From Pseudalkalibacillus sp045920555 (lineage in GTDB: Bacteria; Bacillota; Bacilli; Bacillales; Fictibacillaceae): a stretch of DNA of 64,000 nt. This document shows positions 1 through 8,077 of the stretch, piece after piece. The notes beneath the pieces are model-generated. The model ran no database searches. It had not been told where the DNA came from and saw nothing but the letters and a program-made list of their open reading frames with translations. Position numbers and translations under genes: made by a program. The stretch's first letter is position 1; each line of letters starts with the position of its first letter. Location: positions 4,092,001 through 4,156,000 of the forward strand of contig NZ_CP174509.1 of the NCBI RefSeq assembly GCF_045920555.1. The letters run 5' to 3'.

Positions 1-92
1 TCATTTGTACCTGCCAGCTGTACGATCGTACGCCAATCAGGTGAGAAGCGGGTGCTTCTGCTTGTTTACAAGAATATACGATTATATTTTCA
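1..92 (-). promoter_or_regulatory. probable L20-type leader of the infC-rpmI-rplT operon (partial)
   Basis: This is transcribed leftward from the promoter at 100-129 and runs off the window edge. On the minus strand it carries a small hairpin, AGAAGC-accc-GCTTCT, followed by a stretch rich in CACCTGATTGG. This resembles my memory of the L20 autoregulatory leader ahead of infC in Bacillus. The neighbouring gene thrS is next to infC in related genomes, which supports the reading. infC itself is not visible, so the identity rests on motif memory and gene order. Confidence 0.5.
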
Positions 93-99
93 CATTAGA

Positions 100-129
100 A
101 TCATATCATCGATGTCATACTGCTGTCAA
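100..129 (-). promoter_or_regulatory. sigma-A promoter, probably of the infC operon
   Basis: On the minus strand a perfect -35 box TTGACA (complement of 124-129) is separated by 18 bases from a -10 box TATGAT (complement of 100-105). It points out of the window to the left, toward the expected infC operon. Confidence 0.65.
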
Positions 130-202
130 GCCAACACTATGGCTTCGTTTCAACCTATATAGCGTAATTGATTTCAGGAAAAAAATCAAGGGGTAATATA
201 AA

Positions 203-614
203 GGCACTGTTATTCTTCATTGTTGATTTCTGCGAAATTCCTTCCTTTCCGCGGGCGATCCGTGAGCCTCCTCACTTGCACATGGATCTCAACATAAAAA
301 TGAAATTATTTTCGTATCTGCGATGAGAATTCTTAGAAGCTTTCCTTATGCTGGCTTCGCCGTCACCACAAGACCACGGACTTACATTCCATCCTTGTAG
401 TTTTGCGCCGAGTAACCGCAGGCGCAGGACGTACTTGTACAGGATGTACTGACTTCGACATTCACCACAGGACGTGGTGGTATTTAGTCGAAGTTCATTA
501 TTATACTCGAAGATCCTTAAATCGCTGCGGGATCTCGCCCGTCTCGCTTTTCCCGCTTGAGTGTCGAGAATTTCGAATGAAGCAAGTTGTATCAATATCA
601 ACATTCACAATGCC
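203..614 (-). repeat. R1 repeat, copy A (long form)
   Basis: This is the left-most copy of the R1 family and is read on the minus strand. Outer ends resemble the family termini (ggcactgttat at the left, caatgcc at the right). Inside it are the conserved blocks: cctttccgcgggcgatcc, the aaaatgaaattattttcg palindrome-like block, ttttgcgccgagtaaccgc, and gctgcgggatctcgcc. It has an extra partial duplication near 440-500, which makes it the longest copy. It lies between thrS and the infC leader and I see no gene in it; open frames across it recur in other copies and follow the repeat. Confidence 0.85.
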
Positions 615-621
615 CTCATAG

Positions 622-656
622 AAAAAAGAGATGACCGATTCAGTACAGTCATCTCT
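622..656 (-). terminator. thrS terminator
   Basis: Minus-strand perfect 9-bp stem AGAGATGAC / GTCATCTCT with a 12-base loop, followed by a run of T. It begins 9 bases after the thrS stop codon. Confidence 0.85.
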
Positions 657-664
657 CTCTTAAT

Positions 665-2599
665 TTAACTATGCTCTATTTCTGCTTTAAGACTTTCTTT
701 GAAGCTCTCAAGTGAAACAGTTTCGGAATCCTGCTCGCCGTACTTCCGTACATTGACAGCGTTGGACTCGATTTCCTGGTCCCCGACTACGAGCATATAA
801 GGGACTTTCTGCATTTGTGCTTCACGGATCTTATAGCCGATCTTCTCTTCACGGGAATCGACCTCGACACGGAAACCGTTCGACTTCAGTTCTTCCTGCA
901 CTTTATAGGCATAGTCCATATGCACCCCAGAAACAGGGATGATTTTCGCTTGGACTGGCGTTAACCAAGTAGGAAGCGCACCTTTGTATTCTTCAATCAA
1001 GAAGGCGACAAAGCGTTCCATTGTTGAAACGACACCTCTATGGATGACAACCGGACGATGGTCTTGGCCGTCGCTGCCTTTGTAAATAAGATCAAAACGT
1101 TCTGGCAAGTGGAAGTCAAGCTGTACGGTGGAGAGCGTTTCCTCTTTTCCAAGGGCAGTTCTTACTTGGACATCAAGCTTCGGTCCGTAGAAGGCTGCTT
1201 CGCCTTCCGCTTCCACATAATTCAGGTCCATGTCTTCCATTGTCTCTTTCAAGAGGGCTTGTGCTTTTTCCCACATTTCATCATTATCGACATACTTCTC
1301 TTTATCTTCAGGGTCACGATAGGAAAGACGGAATTTGTAGTCAGTGATTCCGAAATCCTTGTAAACTTTCTGAATAAGTTGCACGACTCGGATGAATTCT
1401 TCTTTCAACTGATCAGGTCTTACGAAAATGTGTGCATCATTCAATGTCATGGAGCGCACACGTTGTAACCCTGCAAGTGCTCCAGACATTTCATGGCGGT
1501 GCATGGTGCCGAGCTCAGCAATACGAACAGGTAGATCACGGTAGCTGTGCAATGCGTTTTTATAAATCATCATATGGTGCGGGCAGTTCATCGGACGGAG
1601 AACAAGCTGTTCGTTATCCATTTCGATTGCAGGATACATATCCTCCTGGTAATGGTCCCAGTGACCGGAAGTCTTGTAAAGCTCTACACTGCCAAGATGG
1701 GGTGTATATACGTGATCATAGCCAAGCTTTACTTCAGTATCGACGATATAACGTTCGATGACTCTGCGGATTGTTGCGCCTTTAGGAAGCCAGATCGGCA
1801 GTCCTTGACCGACCTTTTGTGATATTGTAAAAATCTCTAATTCCTTTCCTAGTTTACGGTGGTCACGTTCCTTCGCTTCCTCAAGGAAATACAGATGCTC
1901 TTCAAGCTCTGATTTTTTATTGAACGCTGTACCGTAAACACGTTGAAGCATTTGATTATCGCTATCACCTCTCCAGTATGCCCCAGAGATGTTCATCAAC
2001 TTGAAAATCTTTAGTTTGCTTGTTTGCGGGACATGGACACCTCGGCAAAGATCGAAAAATTCTCCCTGCTGATAGAATGTGATCTTTTCTCCTTCTGGAA
2101 TCGCCTCGACCAACTCGACTTTAAGTTCGTCTCCGAGCTCTTCATATCGACGGATTGCCTCTTCCCGACTCACTTCCTCACGAGTGATTTCAAGGTTTTC
2201 ATCCACAATTTTCTTCATTTCTTTTTCAATCTTAGGGAAATCTTCTTCAGTGAGGCGGTGCTCCATATCAATATCATAGTAGAACCCGTTTTCAATAGTC
2301 GGCCCTACACCAAGCTTTACTTTCTGATCTGAAAACACACGCTTGATTGCTTGTGCCATCAAATGAGCTGTGCTGTGACGGATGATTTCAAGCCCTTCTT
2401 CAGAGTCAGGCATGACGATTGTAATCGTACCGTCCTGTTCAATCGGTTGCCGTAGATCGAGCAACTGATCATCAAGTTTTCCAGCGATGGCTTTCTTTTT
2501 CAAGCCTGGGCTGATTGATGCGGCGATCTCTTCTGTTGTAACGCCTTTATCAAACTCCTTGACTGCTCCATCCGGAAAAGTAATTTTCACCTTAGACAT
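665..2599 (-). CDS. thrS: threonyl-tRNA synthetase
   Basis: Charges tRNA-Thr with threonine in the cytoplasm and removes mis-charged serine. The 644 residues match the family length. Residues 1-64 form a TGS domain. The editing domain follows, with the HxxxH signature HSTAH at residues 75-79. The class II catalytic core carries RPMNCPHHMMIY with its zinc-ligand cysteine, and a C-terminal anticodon-binding domain ends the protein. The ATG is preceded by AGGAGTG. Expression is probably controlled by the T-box leader at 2690-2960, so that uncharged tRNA-Thr allows read-through. Identification is certain at family level. B. subtilis has two paralogues, thrS and thrZ; gene order here favours thrS. 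Confidence 0.98.
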   Translation of the reverse strand: MSKVKITFPDGAVKEFDKGVTTEEIAASISPGLKKKAIAGKLDDQLLDLRQPIEQDGTITIVMPDSEEGLEIIRHSTAHLMAQAIKRVFSDQKVKLGVGPTIENGFYYDIDMEHRLTEEDFPKIEKEMKKIVDENLEITREEVSREEAIRRYEELGDELKVELVEAIPEGEKITFYQQGEFFDLCRGVHVPQTSKLKIFKLMNISGAYWRGDSDNQMLQRVYGTAFNKKSELEEHLYFLEEAKERDHRKLGKELEIFTISQKVGQGLPIWLPKGATIRRVIERYIVDTEVKLGYDHVYTPHLGSVELYKTSGHWDHYQEDMYPAIEMDNEQLVLRPMNCPHHMMIYKNALHSYRDLPVRIAELGTMHRHEMSGALAGLQRVRSMTLNDAHIFVRPDQLKEEFIRVVQLIQKVYKDFGITDYKFRLSYRDPEDKEKYVDNDEMWEKAQALLKETMEDMDLNYVEAEGEAAFYGPKLDVQVRTALGKEETLSTVQLDFHLPERFDLIYKGSDGQDHRPVVIHRGVVSTMERFVAFLIEEYKGALPTWLTPVQAKIIPVSGVHMDYAYKVQEELKSNGFRVEVDSREEKIGYKIREAQMQKVPYMLVVGDQEIESNAVNVRKYGEQDSETVSLESFKESLKAEIEHS

Positions 2600-2689
2600 G
2601 GTCGTTCACACTCCTACATTATTTAATACAACGTTAGTCAACTAGCTTTGCGCAAACTAGAAAAACACTTTTTCCGTCAAATAAAATGG

Positions 2690-2956
2690 AATTAAAAAAA
2701 CACCCATCCCTGGAAAAGGGACGAGTGTTTGCTCGCGGTTCCACCCTCGTTCCGACAACATTACATGTCGGCGCTTGGTATCATTTAACGGTCATTTACC
2801 GTCAACGGTTACTTATAATTTCTCCGTTGAAGTTCAGAGGTGGTAAGTACTTTTTACTTGGTGAAGAGATTTCAGCTGATTCTCTTCTCTCTGGAAACCA
2901 GTATCAAAAGACTCATATCCTCGTCATTACTTTGGTATTGTTGATTGTTATGTAGT
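2690..2956 (-). promoter_or_regulatory. T-box riboswitch ahead of thrS
   Basis: The minus strand carries the T-box core AACGAGGGTGGAACCGCG (complement of about 2736-2753). An intrinsic terminator follows, with stem AAACACTCGTCCC / GGGATGGGTGTTT and a T run (2690-2732). The upstream half folds as a Stem I-like region, and the stretch TTACCACC near 2850 could supply an ACC threonine specifier codon. T-box leaders sense uncharged tRNA and switch between terminator and antiterminator. The specifier assignment is inference. Confidence 0.95.
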
Positions 2957-2985
2957 ATTATATGCAGTCTACCAAAGAAAATCAA
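2957..2985 (-). promoter_or_regulatory. sigma-A promoter of thrS
   Basis: Minus-strand -35 TTGATT (complement of 2980-2985), 17-base spacer and perfect -10 TATAAT (complement of 2957-2962), placed just upstream of the T-box leader. Confidence 0.75.
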
Positions 2986-3013
2986 GCCTAAAAATACCAA
3001 ATATAAAATTTTG

Positions 3014-3871
3014 CTAGTTAACTGAAAACTTACGGTTAGGAAGGATACGGACACGTTCCTGGAAGACATTCTGAATGGTACGGTTCATCGAGTCATCTTC
3101 AACATCGGTATACAGATAAATTCTTTCTGGAGCTATTTCGATCAATATTTTCAGCAAATCCGAAGCTATGGACTGCAAATGGGCTTTCCCTTTACCCTTC
3201 GTAAGCTGTTCAATATCTTGTTTAGTCAACTCATAGTAATGTTCATTATAAATCCTGAACTGATTACGCTCATGCTTAAGATGAACAGTCGAAAACAAAG
3301 AAACCCTTGATTTGACGAATTGACGCAATTGATTGATAAAATCCTGGTACTCCTGTTCGTACTTGAATTCATCTATCGCACATTCAATATATTTTGTTAA
3401 TAGTTCCCGATATGGTTTCAAGCGGAATTGCAAAAAAGATTCATAGGAAAAGATCATTTCAGAGTCAAAAAAGTCCTCCAATGCATCGACGATCATATCT
3501 TCTCTTGATGGGAACTTACTGACTAAGGGGATGTTTTCAGAATTTCCTTCGATAAGAGACTGAGCAATGGATAGGATCTGAAGTTGTTCATCTATATCCG
3601 TAAAATAAAAGTTGTTCTCCAGGATTCTTAATATCCAGGCATCTTCCCTCGTTCGTATGATATGCTTCGCTAAGAAAAGTAAAATCGTCGGCTTCAACAT
3701 GTCACTGACCGGATCACGGTGATCTAAATCGATCTCCAATGTGTTTTCATCTGTATATTGAAGCCTTATTGGAGTCGACCGGTTGGATATGTTTTGGTTA
3801 TTGAGTAATTTATTGATTCGTTTATACAAATAATGTCCTTCCTTTTCATCCAAAAAGTGAATCGTAACCAA
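3014..3871 (-). CDS. ytxC: YtxC-like putative sporulation protein
   Basis: Its biochemical role is not known; B. subtilis YtxC is annotated as a putative sporulation protein. I chose the TTG start at 3871 because AAGGAGGA lies 7 bases before it and the resulting 285 residues are close to the B. subtilis length of about 281. The reading frame stays open 16 codons further upstream, but with no ribosome site. The protein is charged and soluble, with no signal peptide or membrane segment. It sits between thrS and dnaI as in B. subtilis, and that position is the main support for the symbol. It ends only about 30 bases upstream of the thrS promoter. Confidence 0.75.
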   Translation of the reverse strand: MVTIHFLDEKEGHYLYKRINKLLNNQNISNRSTPIRLQYTDENTLEIDLDHRDPVSDMLKPTILLFLAKHIIRTREDAWILRILENNFYFTDIDEQLQILSIAQSLIEGNSENIPLVSKFPSREDMIVDALEDFFDSEMIFSYESFLQFRLKPYRELLTKYIECAIDEFKYEQEYQDFINQLRQFVKSRVSLFSTVHLKHERNQFRIYNEHYYELTKQDIEQLTKGKGKAHLQSIASDLLKILIEIAPERIYLYTDVEDDSMNRTIQNVFQERVRILPNRKFSVN

Positions 3872-3949
3872 CCTTAATCCTCCTTGTCCACAATCATTGT
3901 TACAATATATGAACATCAAGAAAGATTATTCTAACGAAAGCTGTCAAAA

Positions 3950-3985
3950 GGAAAAGACTCTGTCCTATAAGTATGACAGAGCCTG
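3950..3985 (-). terminator. terminator downstream of dnaI
   Basis: Minus-strand stem GGCTCTGTC / GACAGAGTC with a 10-base loop followed by TTTT. It closes the dnaB-dnaI unit and separates it from ytxC. Confidence 0.8.
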
Positions 3986-3991
3986 TTCCAT

Positions 3992-4936
3992 TTATTTTTG
4001 ACGTCGATTTTCTCCACCGAGCGATATTGGAGTTGTAAAATGTTTGATCCGTTCCATAATACGCTTCGCCTTCAATTGTTCAATCCCGCCTTTTTGAGAA
4101 TAGGCGAGATGACCTTCAAGTTCCTCATAATCGTAATTTGACGTATAGCATGTCGGGAGTTTCTCCATCATGCGATGCTGTAATATCGAACCTAATACTT
4201 CATCTCGTATCCAGCTAGACATCGTTTCAGCACCGATATCATCGAGGACTAATACTGGTGCTTTTTTGATCACATTCAACTTTTCATCTACTGTCTGATC
4301 CCCAATTGATGATTTCATTTCTCTAAAAAAGTCAGGAGTATACACAAGTATCGTTTGGATGTTCTTTTTAGCCAGGGCGTTTGCCATTGCCCCCATGAGG
4401 AAGGTCTTTCCTACGCCGAACTCTCCGTGTACATAGAGACCTTGAGACGAGCCTTCAGGACTAGAGACTGCTTTTACAAACTCTGCAGCATTCAATGTCG
4501 CTTGATACCTCTCTTTGTCCTTTTTATCAAATTGATCAAACGTGGCAGCAAGGATATCCTTCGGGATGAAATAACTTTTGATCAACGATTGTAAACTTTC
4601 CATCTCATCGTTAGCTACTTTACTAGGACAGCGATTGTAAGTTACATCGATGATCTGACCGTTTATGAACAACTGGGGCTCGTATCCTTTGATCATGTTT
4701 CGACAACTCTTCAGATCCATACATCCTTTACAATTCCTGGTTCCTTCTATAAACTCCACTAATCTCGGAAGACTCTTGTTGATCATTTCTATCGTCACTT
4801 CTGGATTTGCTCGATGAAACGCCTTCCAGTCGGGATGCGACAACACCTTTTTCTTCACTTCGATTAATTCTCTTTCTACATTTGAACGTTCGGTAAAACT
4901 TTTCATCGATTCTGATATGGATTTCACGTTGTGCAC
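3992..4936 (-). CDS. dnaI: primosomal protein DnaI (helicase loader)
   Basis: An AAA+ ATPase that loads the replicative helicase DnaC onto DNA during initiation and restart at the primosome. The 314 residues match the family. The N-terminal helicase-binding domain has zinc-ligand candidates Cys69, Cys72, Cys78 and Cys103. Walker A is GEFGVGKT at residues 171-178, with Walker B LVLDDIGAE further on. The gene follows dnaB by only 3 bases, so the two are almost certainly translated from one transcript, as in B. subtilis. Start is the ATG at 4936, with GGGGGTG just upstream. Confidence 0.96.
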   Translation of the reverse strand: MHNVKSISESMKSFTERSNVERELIEVKKKVLSHPDWKAFHRANPEVTIEMINKSLPRLVEFIEGTRNCKGCMDLKSCRNMIKGYEPQLFINGQIIDVTYNRCPSKVANDEMESLQSLIKSYFIPKDILAATFDQFDKKDKERYQATLNAAEFVKAVSSPEGSSQGLYVHGEFGVGKTFLMGAMANALAKKNIQTILVYTPDFFREMKSSIGDQTVDEKLNVIKKAPVLVLDDIGAETMSSWIRDEVLGSILQHRMMEKLPTCYTSNYDYEELEGHLAYSQKGGIEQLKAKRIMERIKHFTTPISLGGENRRQK

Positions 4937-4939
4937 CCC

Positions 4940-6313
4940 CTATAGACCTTTCAAATATTCTTCAAGCCATTTTTCATCGTTTTCTGAAACCTGTTGTTTT
5001 TCTTTATCTGGTTTAGGTGAATCCATCCATTTAGGAAGTTTGTCCTTTCTGACATTCTTCTGTTGAGCCGGCCTGCTCGGTTTTGATTTTTGTTGATAGG
5101 CTTGATAACTTTTATGCTCTGCTTTAGCCAGTTCCATCGCTTCTTTGACAGAGGATATTTTTTTACGCTTCCACTGGCTTGCGATTTTTTCAACATGACC
5201 GTGGATCAATTTCATATCGTTTGTATTCAATACATAATCGATCAGTACGTTGATGACGCCTGCTGAAAGCTTCTGATCGAACATGATGGAATCGATCAGC
5301 TTAAGGTCGGCACTAGCAGCACGGCCTCCCTCACTGTATTTTTCAAGCAATGCACGTGGTGAAATCGTCTCGAAGGTCTTTATCATCATTTCCTCGGGTG
5401 ATAAATCTCCCTTATTCTTTTGAATCGGGGTATTCGTTTGACTTCGTTCACTTAATCGTGGCAATTGCCCTGGCTTTTCAATCTTATACCAACGCTGTAC
5501 CTCTTGTCTTAAAGAGTACGGGGTAAGTTGCTCATCCCGGAAATAAGCCTGCTGGACGATACTACTCATATCAAGCGGAGATATTTGATAAATGAACGCA
5601 AGGCGATGAATGGATTCACGAATACCATCTGTCAAAACTTCTGAAGGAATAATGAAGCTGCTCAAGTCCCGTTCAAGTACATTGAAATCGAAATCGTCTT
5701 CGGAAAAGTTCGGAGCACTGCCTGTAAGATCTCCAGTTTGATCATTAGAATTAGAAATGGACTGGTGGATTTCGGAGTCTGTCGCTGCTCTGATCTCCGA
5801 TGCATGTAATGATGAGAATACATCATTAAAGCTAGCCGTAATATCATCGAATTCGTCATGCTGTTCTGTTTTCATGACGAACCGGTTCCTTACTTCAAGA
5901 TATCTTTGCTTACCCAAACGTCCATATAAATAGACACTTAACACATCGTCCTTGAAAAATTGCTCCGGTTGTAGTATCGGTTGTAGTTCATATATGAAAA
6001 TCCGGTCCTCGTCAATTCGTTTACGATATGTCTTTAAAAGTCCAATTGCCTCAAGTTTTTTTCGTTCTTCAAAAATCTGCTGCATATTCATTTGCGTCTG
6101 GTTCATCAATGTATGGTGAGAAGTCATTCCATTTAGGTTTTCACTGAAAAGAGTCATATATAGACTATATGCTTTTGCACCTACCAATGGTTGATATAAC
6201 AGGGTGACCATCTTCAATTCTTCAGCTTGTATCCTTCCCCTGCTATATACTTGAAAGCGATCGACAGGAAGTAATTCTTTCCAATGATTTTGCATAAGCT
6301 TCACCTTTATCAT
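4940..6313 (-). CDS. dnaB: replication initiation and membrane attachment protein DnaB
   Basis: A Firmicutes-type DnaB, not the helicase of that name in E. coli. It works with DnaD and DnaI to load the helicase at oriC and attach the origin region to the membrane. The 457 residues fit the family of about 470. The N-terminal half is a winged-helix DnaD/DnaB domain (MVTLLYQPLVGAKAYSLYM near residue 35-53). The C-terminal DnaB_2 region holds KWKRKKISSVKEAMELAK-like sequence near residue 380-400, followed by a basic, glutamine-rich tail. It is directly upstream of dnaI. A terminator at 6387-6418 separates it from nrdR, so it is fed by read-through or by its own promoter. Confidence 0.93.
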   Translation of the reverse strand: MIKVKLMQNHWKELLPVDRFQVYSRGRIQAEELKMVTLLYQPLVGAKAYSLYMTLFSENLNGMTSHHTLMNQTQMNMQQIFEERKKLEAIGLLKTYRKRIDEDRIFIYELQPILQPEQFFKDDVLSVYLYGRLGKQRYLEVRNRFVMKTEQHDEFDDITASFNDVFSSLHASEIRAATDSEIHQSISNSNDQTGDLTGSAPNFSEDDFDFNVLERDLSSFIIPSEVLTDGIRESIHRLAFIYQISPLDMSSIVQQAYFRDEQLTPYSLRQEVQRWYKIEKPGQLPRLSERSQTNTPIQKNKGDLSPEEMMIKTFETISPRALLEKYSEGGRAASADLKLIDSIMFDQKLSAGVINVLIDYVLNTNDMKLIHGHVEKIASQWKRKKISSVKEAMELAKAEHKSYQAYQQKSKPSRPAQQKNVRKDKLPKWMDSPKPDKEKQQVSENDEKWLEEYLKGL

Positions 6314-6330
6314 TCAATAATCGAGTTAAT

Positions 6331-6385
6331 AGAGCATAGTTGCGCTATTCTGAAGAAAGGATTTTATACTTTCTTTAATTGTAAG
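6331..6385. repeat. R2 repeat, copy 1 (short form)
   Basis: Shares the block gttgcgctattctgaagaaa and attttatactttctttaatt with the copies near 7138-7260 and 47949-48005. The centre forms an inverted repeat, GAAAGgAT-TTT-ATaCTTTC, with one mismatch. It sits in the short gap between nrdR and dnaB. Confidence 0.7.
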
Positions 6386-6386
6386 T

Positions 6387-6418
6387 GAAAAAAGAGCTTA
6401 TGTATATGTAAGCTCTTT
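6387..6418 (-). terminator. terminator at the nrdR stop codon
   Basis: Minus-strand perfect stem AAAGAGCTTA / TAAGCTCTTT with an 8-base loop and a T run. Its first bases overlap the nrdR stop codon. It would end or attenuate nrdR transcription ahead of dnaB. Confidence 0.8.
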
Positions 6419-6878
6419 ACTCGTTCTCTCGTTTTAATAGATCTTTCAGTTCATCGATAAATACGTTGATATCCTTGAATTGTCTATAAACAGACGCAAA
6501 TCGGACATAAGCTACTTCGTCAATCTTTGCTAAATGGTCCATTACACGTTCACCAATTTCTTTACTTTGGATTTCCGAAGAGCCATCATTTCGTAAATCT
6601 TTTTCGACAGTATTTACGACTTCCTCTAAAACTTCAAGCGGTACCGGACGTTTTTCACAAGCTTTGATCAAACCACGTAACAGCTTGTCCCGGTTAAATT
6701 CTTCTCTGGTACCCTCTTTTTTTACAACCACAAGAGGAATCTCTTCCACTGTTTCAAAAGTGGTGAACCGATAATTACATTTTTCACACTCTCTGCGTCT
6801 GCGAATCGAACGCCCGCCATGGACCGGGCGAGAATCCAACACTCTGGTGCCATTATTTTGACAATTTGGACAACGCAT
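6417..6878 (-). CDS. nrdR: transcriptional repressor NrdR
   Basis: Senses ATP/dATP and represses ribonucleotide reductase genes. The N-terminal zinc ribbon has Cys3, Cys6, Cys31 and Cys34, with the basic segment RSIRRRREC between the pairs. An ATP-cone domain follows from about residue 49. The 153 residues are the usual length. Position ahead of dnaB-dnaI matches B. subtilis (ytcG). No ribonucleotide reductase gene lies in this window, so its targets are elsewhere. Confidence 0.97.
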   Translation of the reverse strand: MRCPNCQNNGTRVLDSRPVHGGRSIRRRRECEKCNYRFTTFETVEEIPLVVVKKEGTREEFNRDKLLRGLIKACEKRPVPLEVLEEVVNTVEKDLRNDGSSEIQSKEIGERVMDHLAKIDEVAYVRFASVYRQFKDINVFIDELKDLLKRENE

Positions 6879-6956
6879 TTAACCAACCCCATATCGATAA
6901 ACTTCGCTTTATATAATGTCATGTTTAGTCGAATTGTAAAATTATCCTTAGATATA

Positions 6957-6985
6957 ATGATAGTAGAAAGGTGTCCCCGTGACAA
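6957..6985 (-). promoter_or_regulatory. candidate nrdR promoter
   Basis: Minus-strand -35 TTGTCA (complement of 6980-6985), 17-base spacer and -10 TATCAT (complement of 6957-6962), about 80 bases upstream of the nrdR ATG. Inferred from consensus only. Confidence 0.45.
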
Positions 6986-7045
6986 GATATTTTCAAATCA
7001 ACTCGGGTCCTCCTAAATTTTCCATATGGCTCTATTAAATGTAAT

Positions 7046-7081
7046 TGTATATTTTTGCGAAACTCACCTCCCTTTCCGCGA
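7046..7081 (-). repeat. R1 repeat fragment (copy B)
   Basis: Only one end of the R1 family remains: tttttgcgaaactcacctcc followed by ctttccgcg. It is joined directly to unrelated sequence and then to an R2 copy, so the gap between nrdR and speD is a graveyard of repeat pieces. Confidence 0.6.
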
Positions 7082-7137
7082 AGAGTAGTTGCCCTTATGT
7101 CATGAGGTATAAAGAAAACTTGGCAAGACCTTGATGA

Positions 7138-7260
7138 AAGCTGAGCCTTAGTTACTCGAAAAAGCAAATGCTTTTCCTTCGTGCGGAATGTTGCTTCCGA
7201 AGTGACCAGCTTGTACGCTTATACTGAAGAAAGTATTAAACCCTTTCTTAAAGTTAAATT
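7138..7260. repeat. R2 repeat, copy 2 (long form)
   Basis: Begins gctgagccttagtt and ends cttatactgaagaaagtatt, both shared with the copy at 47949-48005. Here about 60 bases lie between the two blocks, including the hairpins AAAGCAaaTGCTTT and CGGAA-tgttgc-TTCCG. The other copies lack this middle part, so it is either an ancestral core or a later insert. Confidence 0.65.
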
Positions 7261-7283
7261 TAAAATTCAACAAATTCTTCCAT

Positions 7284-7312
7284 TTAAAAAAGGTGTGCAG
7301 CTGCACACCTTG
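7284..7312 (-). terminator. speD terminator
   Basis: Minus-strand perfect palindromic stem AAGGTGTGCAGCTGCACACC with a T run, about 20 bases after the speD stop. Confidence 0.85.
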
Positions 7313-7330
7313 TTAGTTTTTTTGTCATTA

Positions 7331-7717
7331 TTAATATGCTGAGACCTTCTTCTGGCCAACTTTAACTGGACCCATACCTCTTGGAAGTTCTACATTTTCT
7401 TTGGAAGAAGCACCAAGTGCCTCTGCGATATAATCTGCAGCGACATTAGGATCAAGATCACCACATGTATAAACATCAATGCTTGCATAACCATGCTCTG
7501 GAAAACTGTGAATTGTTAAGTGTGATTCAGAAATGATCACGACTCCACTTACTCCATGAGGTGCAAATTTATGAAAAGCAACTTCTCTTACCTCTGCACC
7601 TGATTTAAGCGCCGCTTCTACAAAAAGTTGTTCAATATAAGGCATATTGTTCAACTTCTCAACATCACAACCCCATAACTCAGCAATCACATGACGTCCC
7701 ATTGTATCCATCTGCAT
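7331..7717 (-). CDS. speD: S-adenosylmethionine decarboxylase proenzyme
   Basis: Makes decarboxylated S-adenosylmethionine, the aminopropyl donor for spermidine synthesis. This small class (128 residues) cleaves itself to create a pyruvoyl cofactor. The cleavage signature IISESHLTIHSFPEHG is present, placing cleavage between Glu64 and Ser65. The segment GVSGVVIISESH is near identical to B. subtilis SpeH (also called SpeD). The start could be Met1 or Met3, since both lie near the ribosome site; the choice changes two residues. It lies between nrdR and gapB, close to its position in B. subtilis. Confidence 0.96.
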   Translation of the reverse strand: MQMDTMGRHVIAELWGCDVEKLNNMPYIEQLFVEAALKSGAEVREVAFHKFAPHGVSGVVIISESHLTIHSFPEHGYASIDVYTCGDLDPNVAADYIAEALGASSKENVELPRGMGPVKVGQKKVSAY

Positions 7718-8018
7718 AGTCCCCCTTTAAGATTAATCATGCCTTCAAAAGCATGCGGAAATGGAATGTTACCACGGGGGAAAGTTAGTCCAAAGAGGTC
7801 CTAACCCTTTAAGTAGTATCCAGTTCCTAAATTGCTTATAACTTGAAGTTCACGATGAACAGTATACTGCTTTTCTATATTTTTTGCAAGTTAATTTTTT
7901 AAATTTTTCACCTCCATAAAATGCACCTTGTACTTGCTCATACCACATATGAAATATATAAAAACATGCGATTCATCACACTGGTTAAAAGCCGACAAAA
8001 CAGGAGTTTTACACTATG
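7718..8018. other. gap upstream of speD, no gene seen
   Basis: AT-rich region that should hold the speD promoter. No open frame with a ribosome site and no member of the repeat families was found. A TTACCACGGGG...CCTAACCC stretch near 7770-7806 has weak self-complementarity only. Confidence 0.4.
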
Positions 8019-8055
8019 TAAAAAACGGAGTTGACCATAAAGGTCTACCCCGCTC
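8019..8055 (-). terminator. gapB terminator
   Basis: Minus-strand stem CGGGGTAGACC / GGTCAACTCCG with one mismatch, loop TTTAT, then TTTTTT. It starts about 25 bases beyond the gapB stop. Confidence 0.8.
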
Positions 8056-8077
8056 TACTTTTAAATTATAATTATTG

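Noticed and set aside
5..196. Plus-strand 63-residue frame at the left edge
   Set aside because: It lies opposite a strong minus-strand promoter and leader and has no ribosome site.
203..614. Open frames in R1 copies encoding recurrent peptides such as FPYAGFDVHHRTWW
   Set aside because: The same peptide appears at 40768, 45133 and elsewhere because the DNA repeats. The frames are broken differently in each copy and have no ribosome sites.
2686..2955. Plus-strand 89-residue frame upstream of thrS
   Set aside because: It is the complement of the T-box leader.
7718..8018. Riboswitch upstream of speD
   Set aside because: No conserved leader motif or terminator/antiterminator pair could be found between the promoter region and the start codon.
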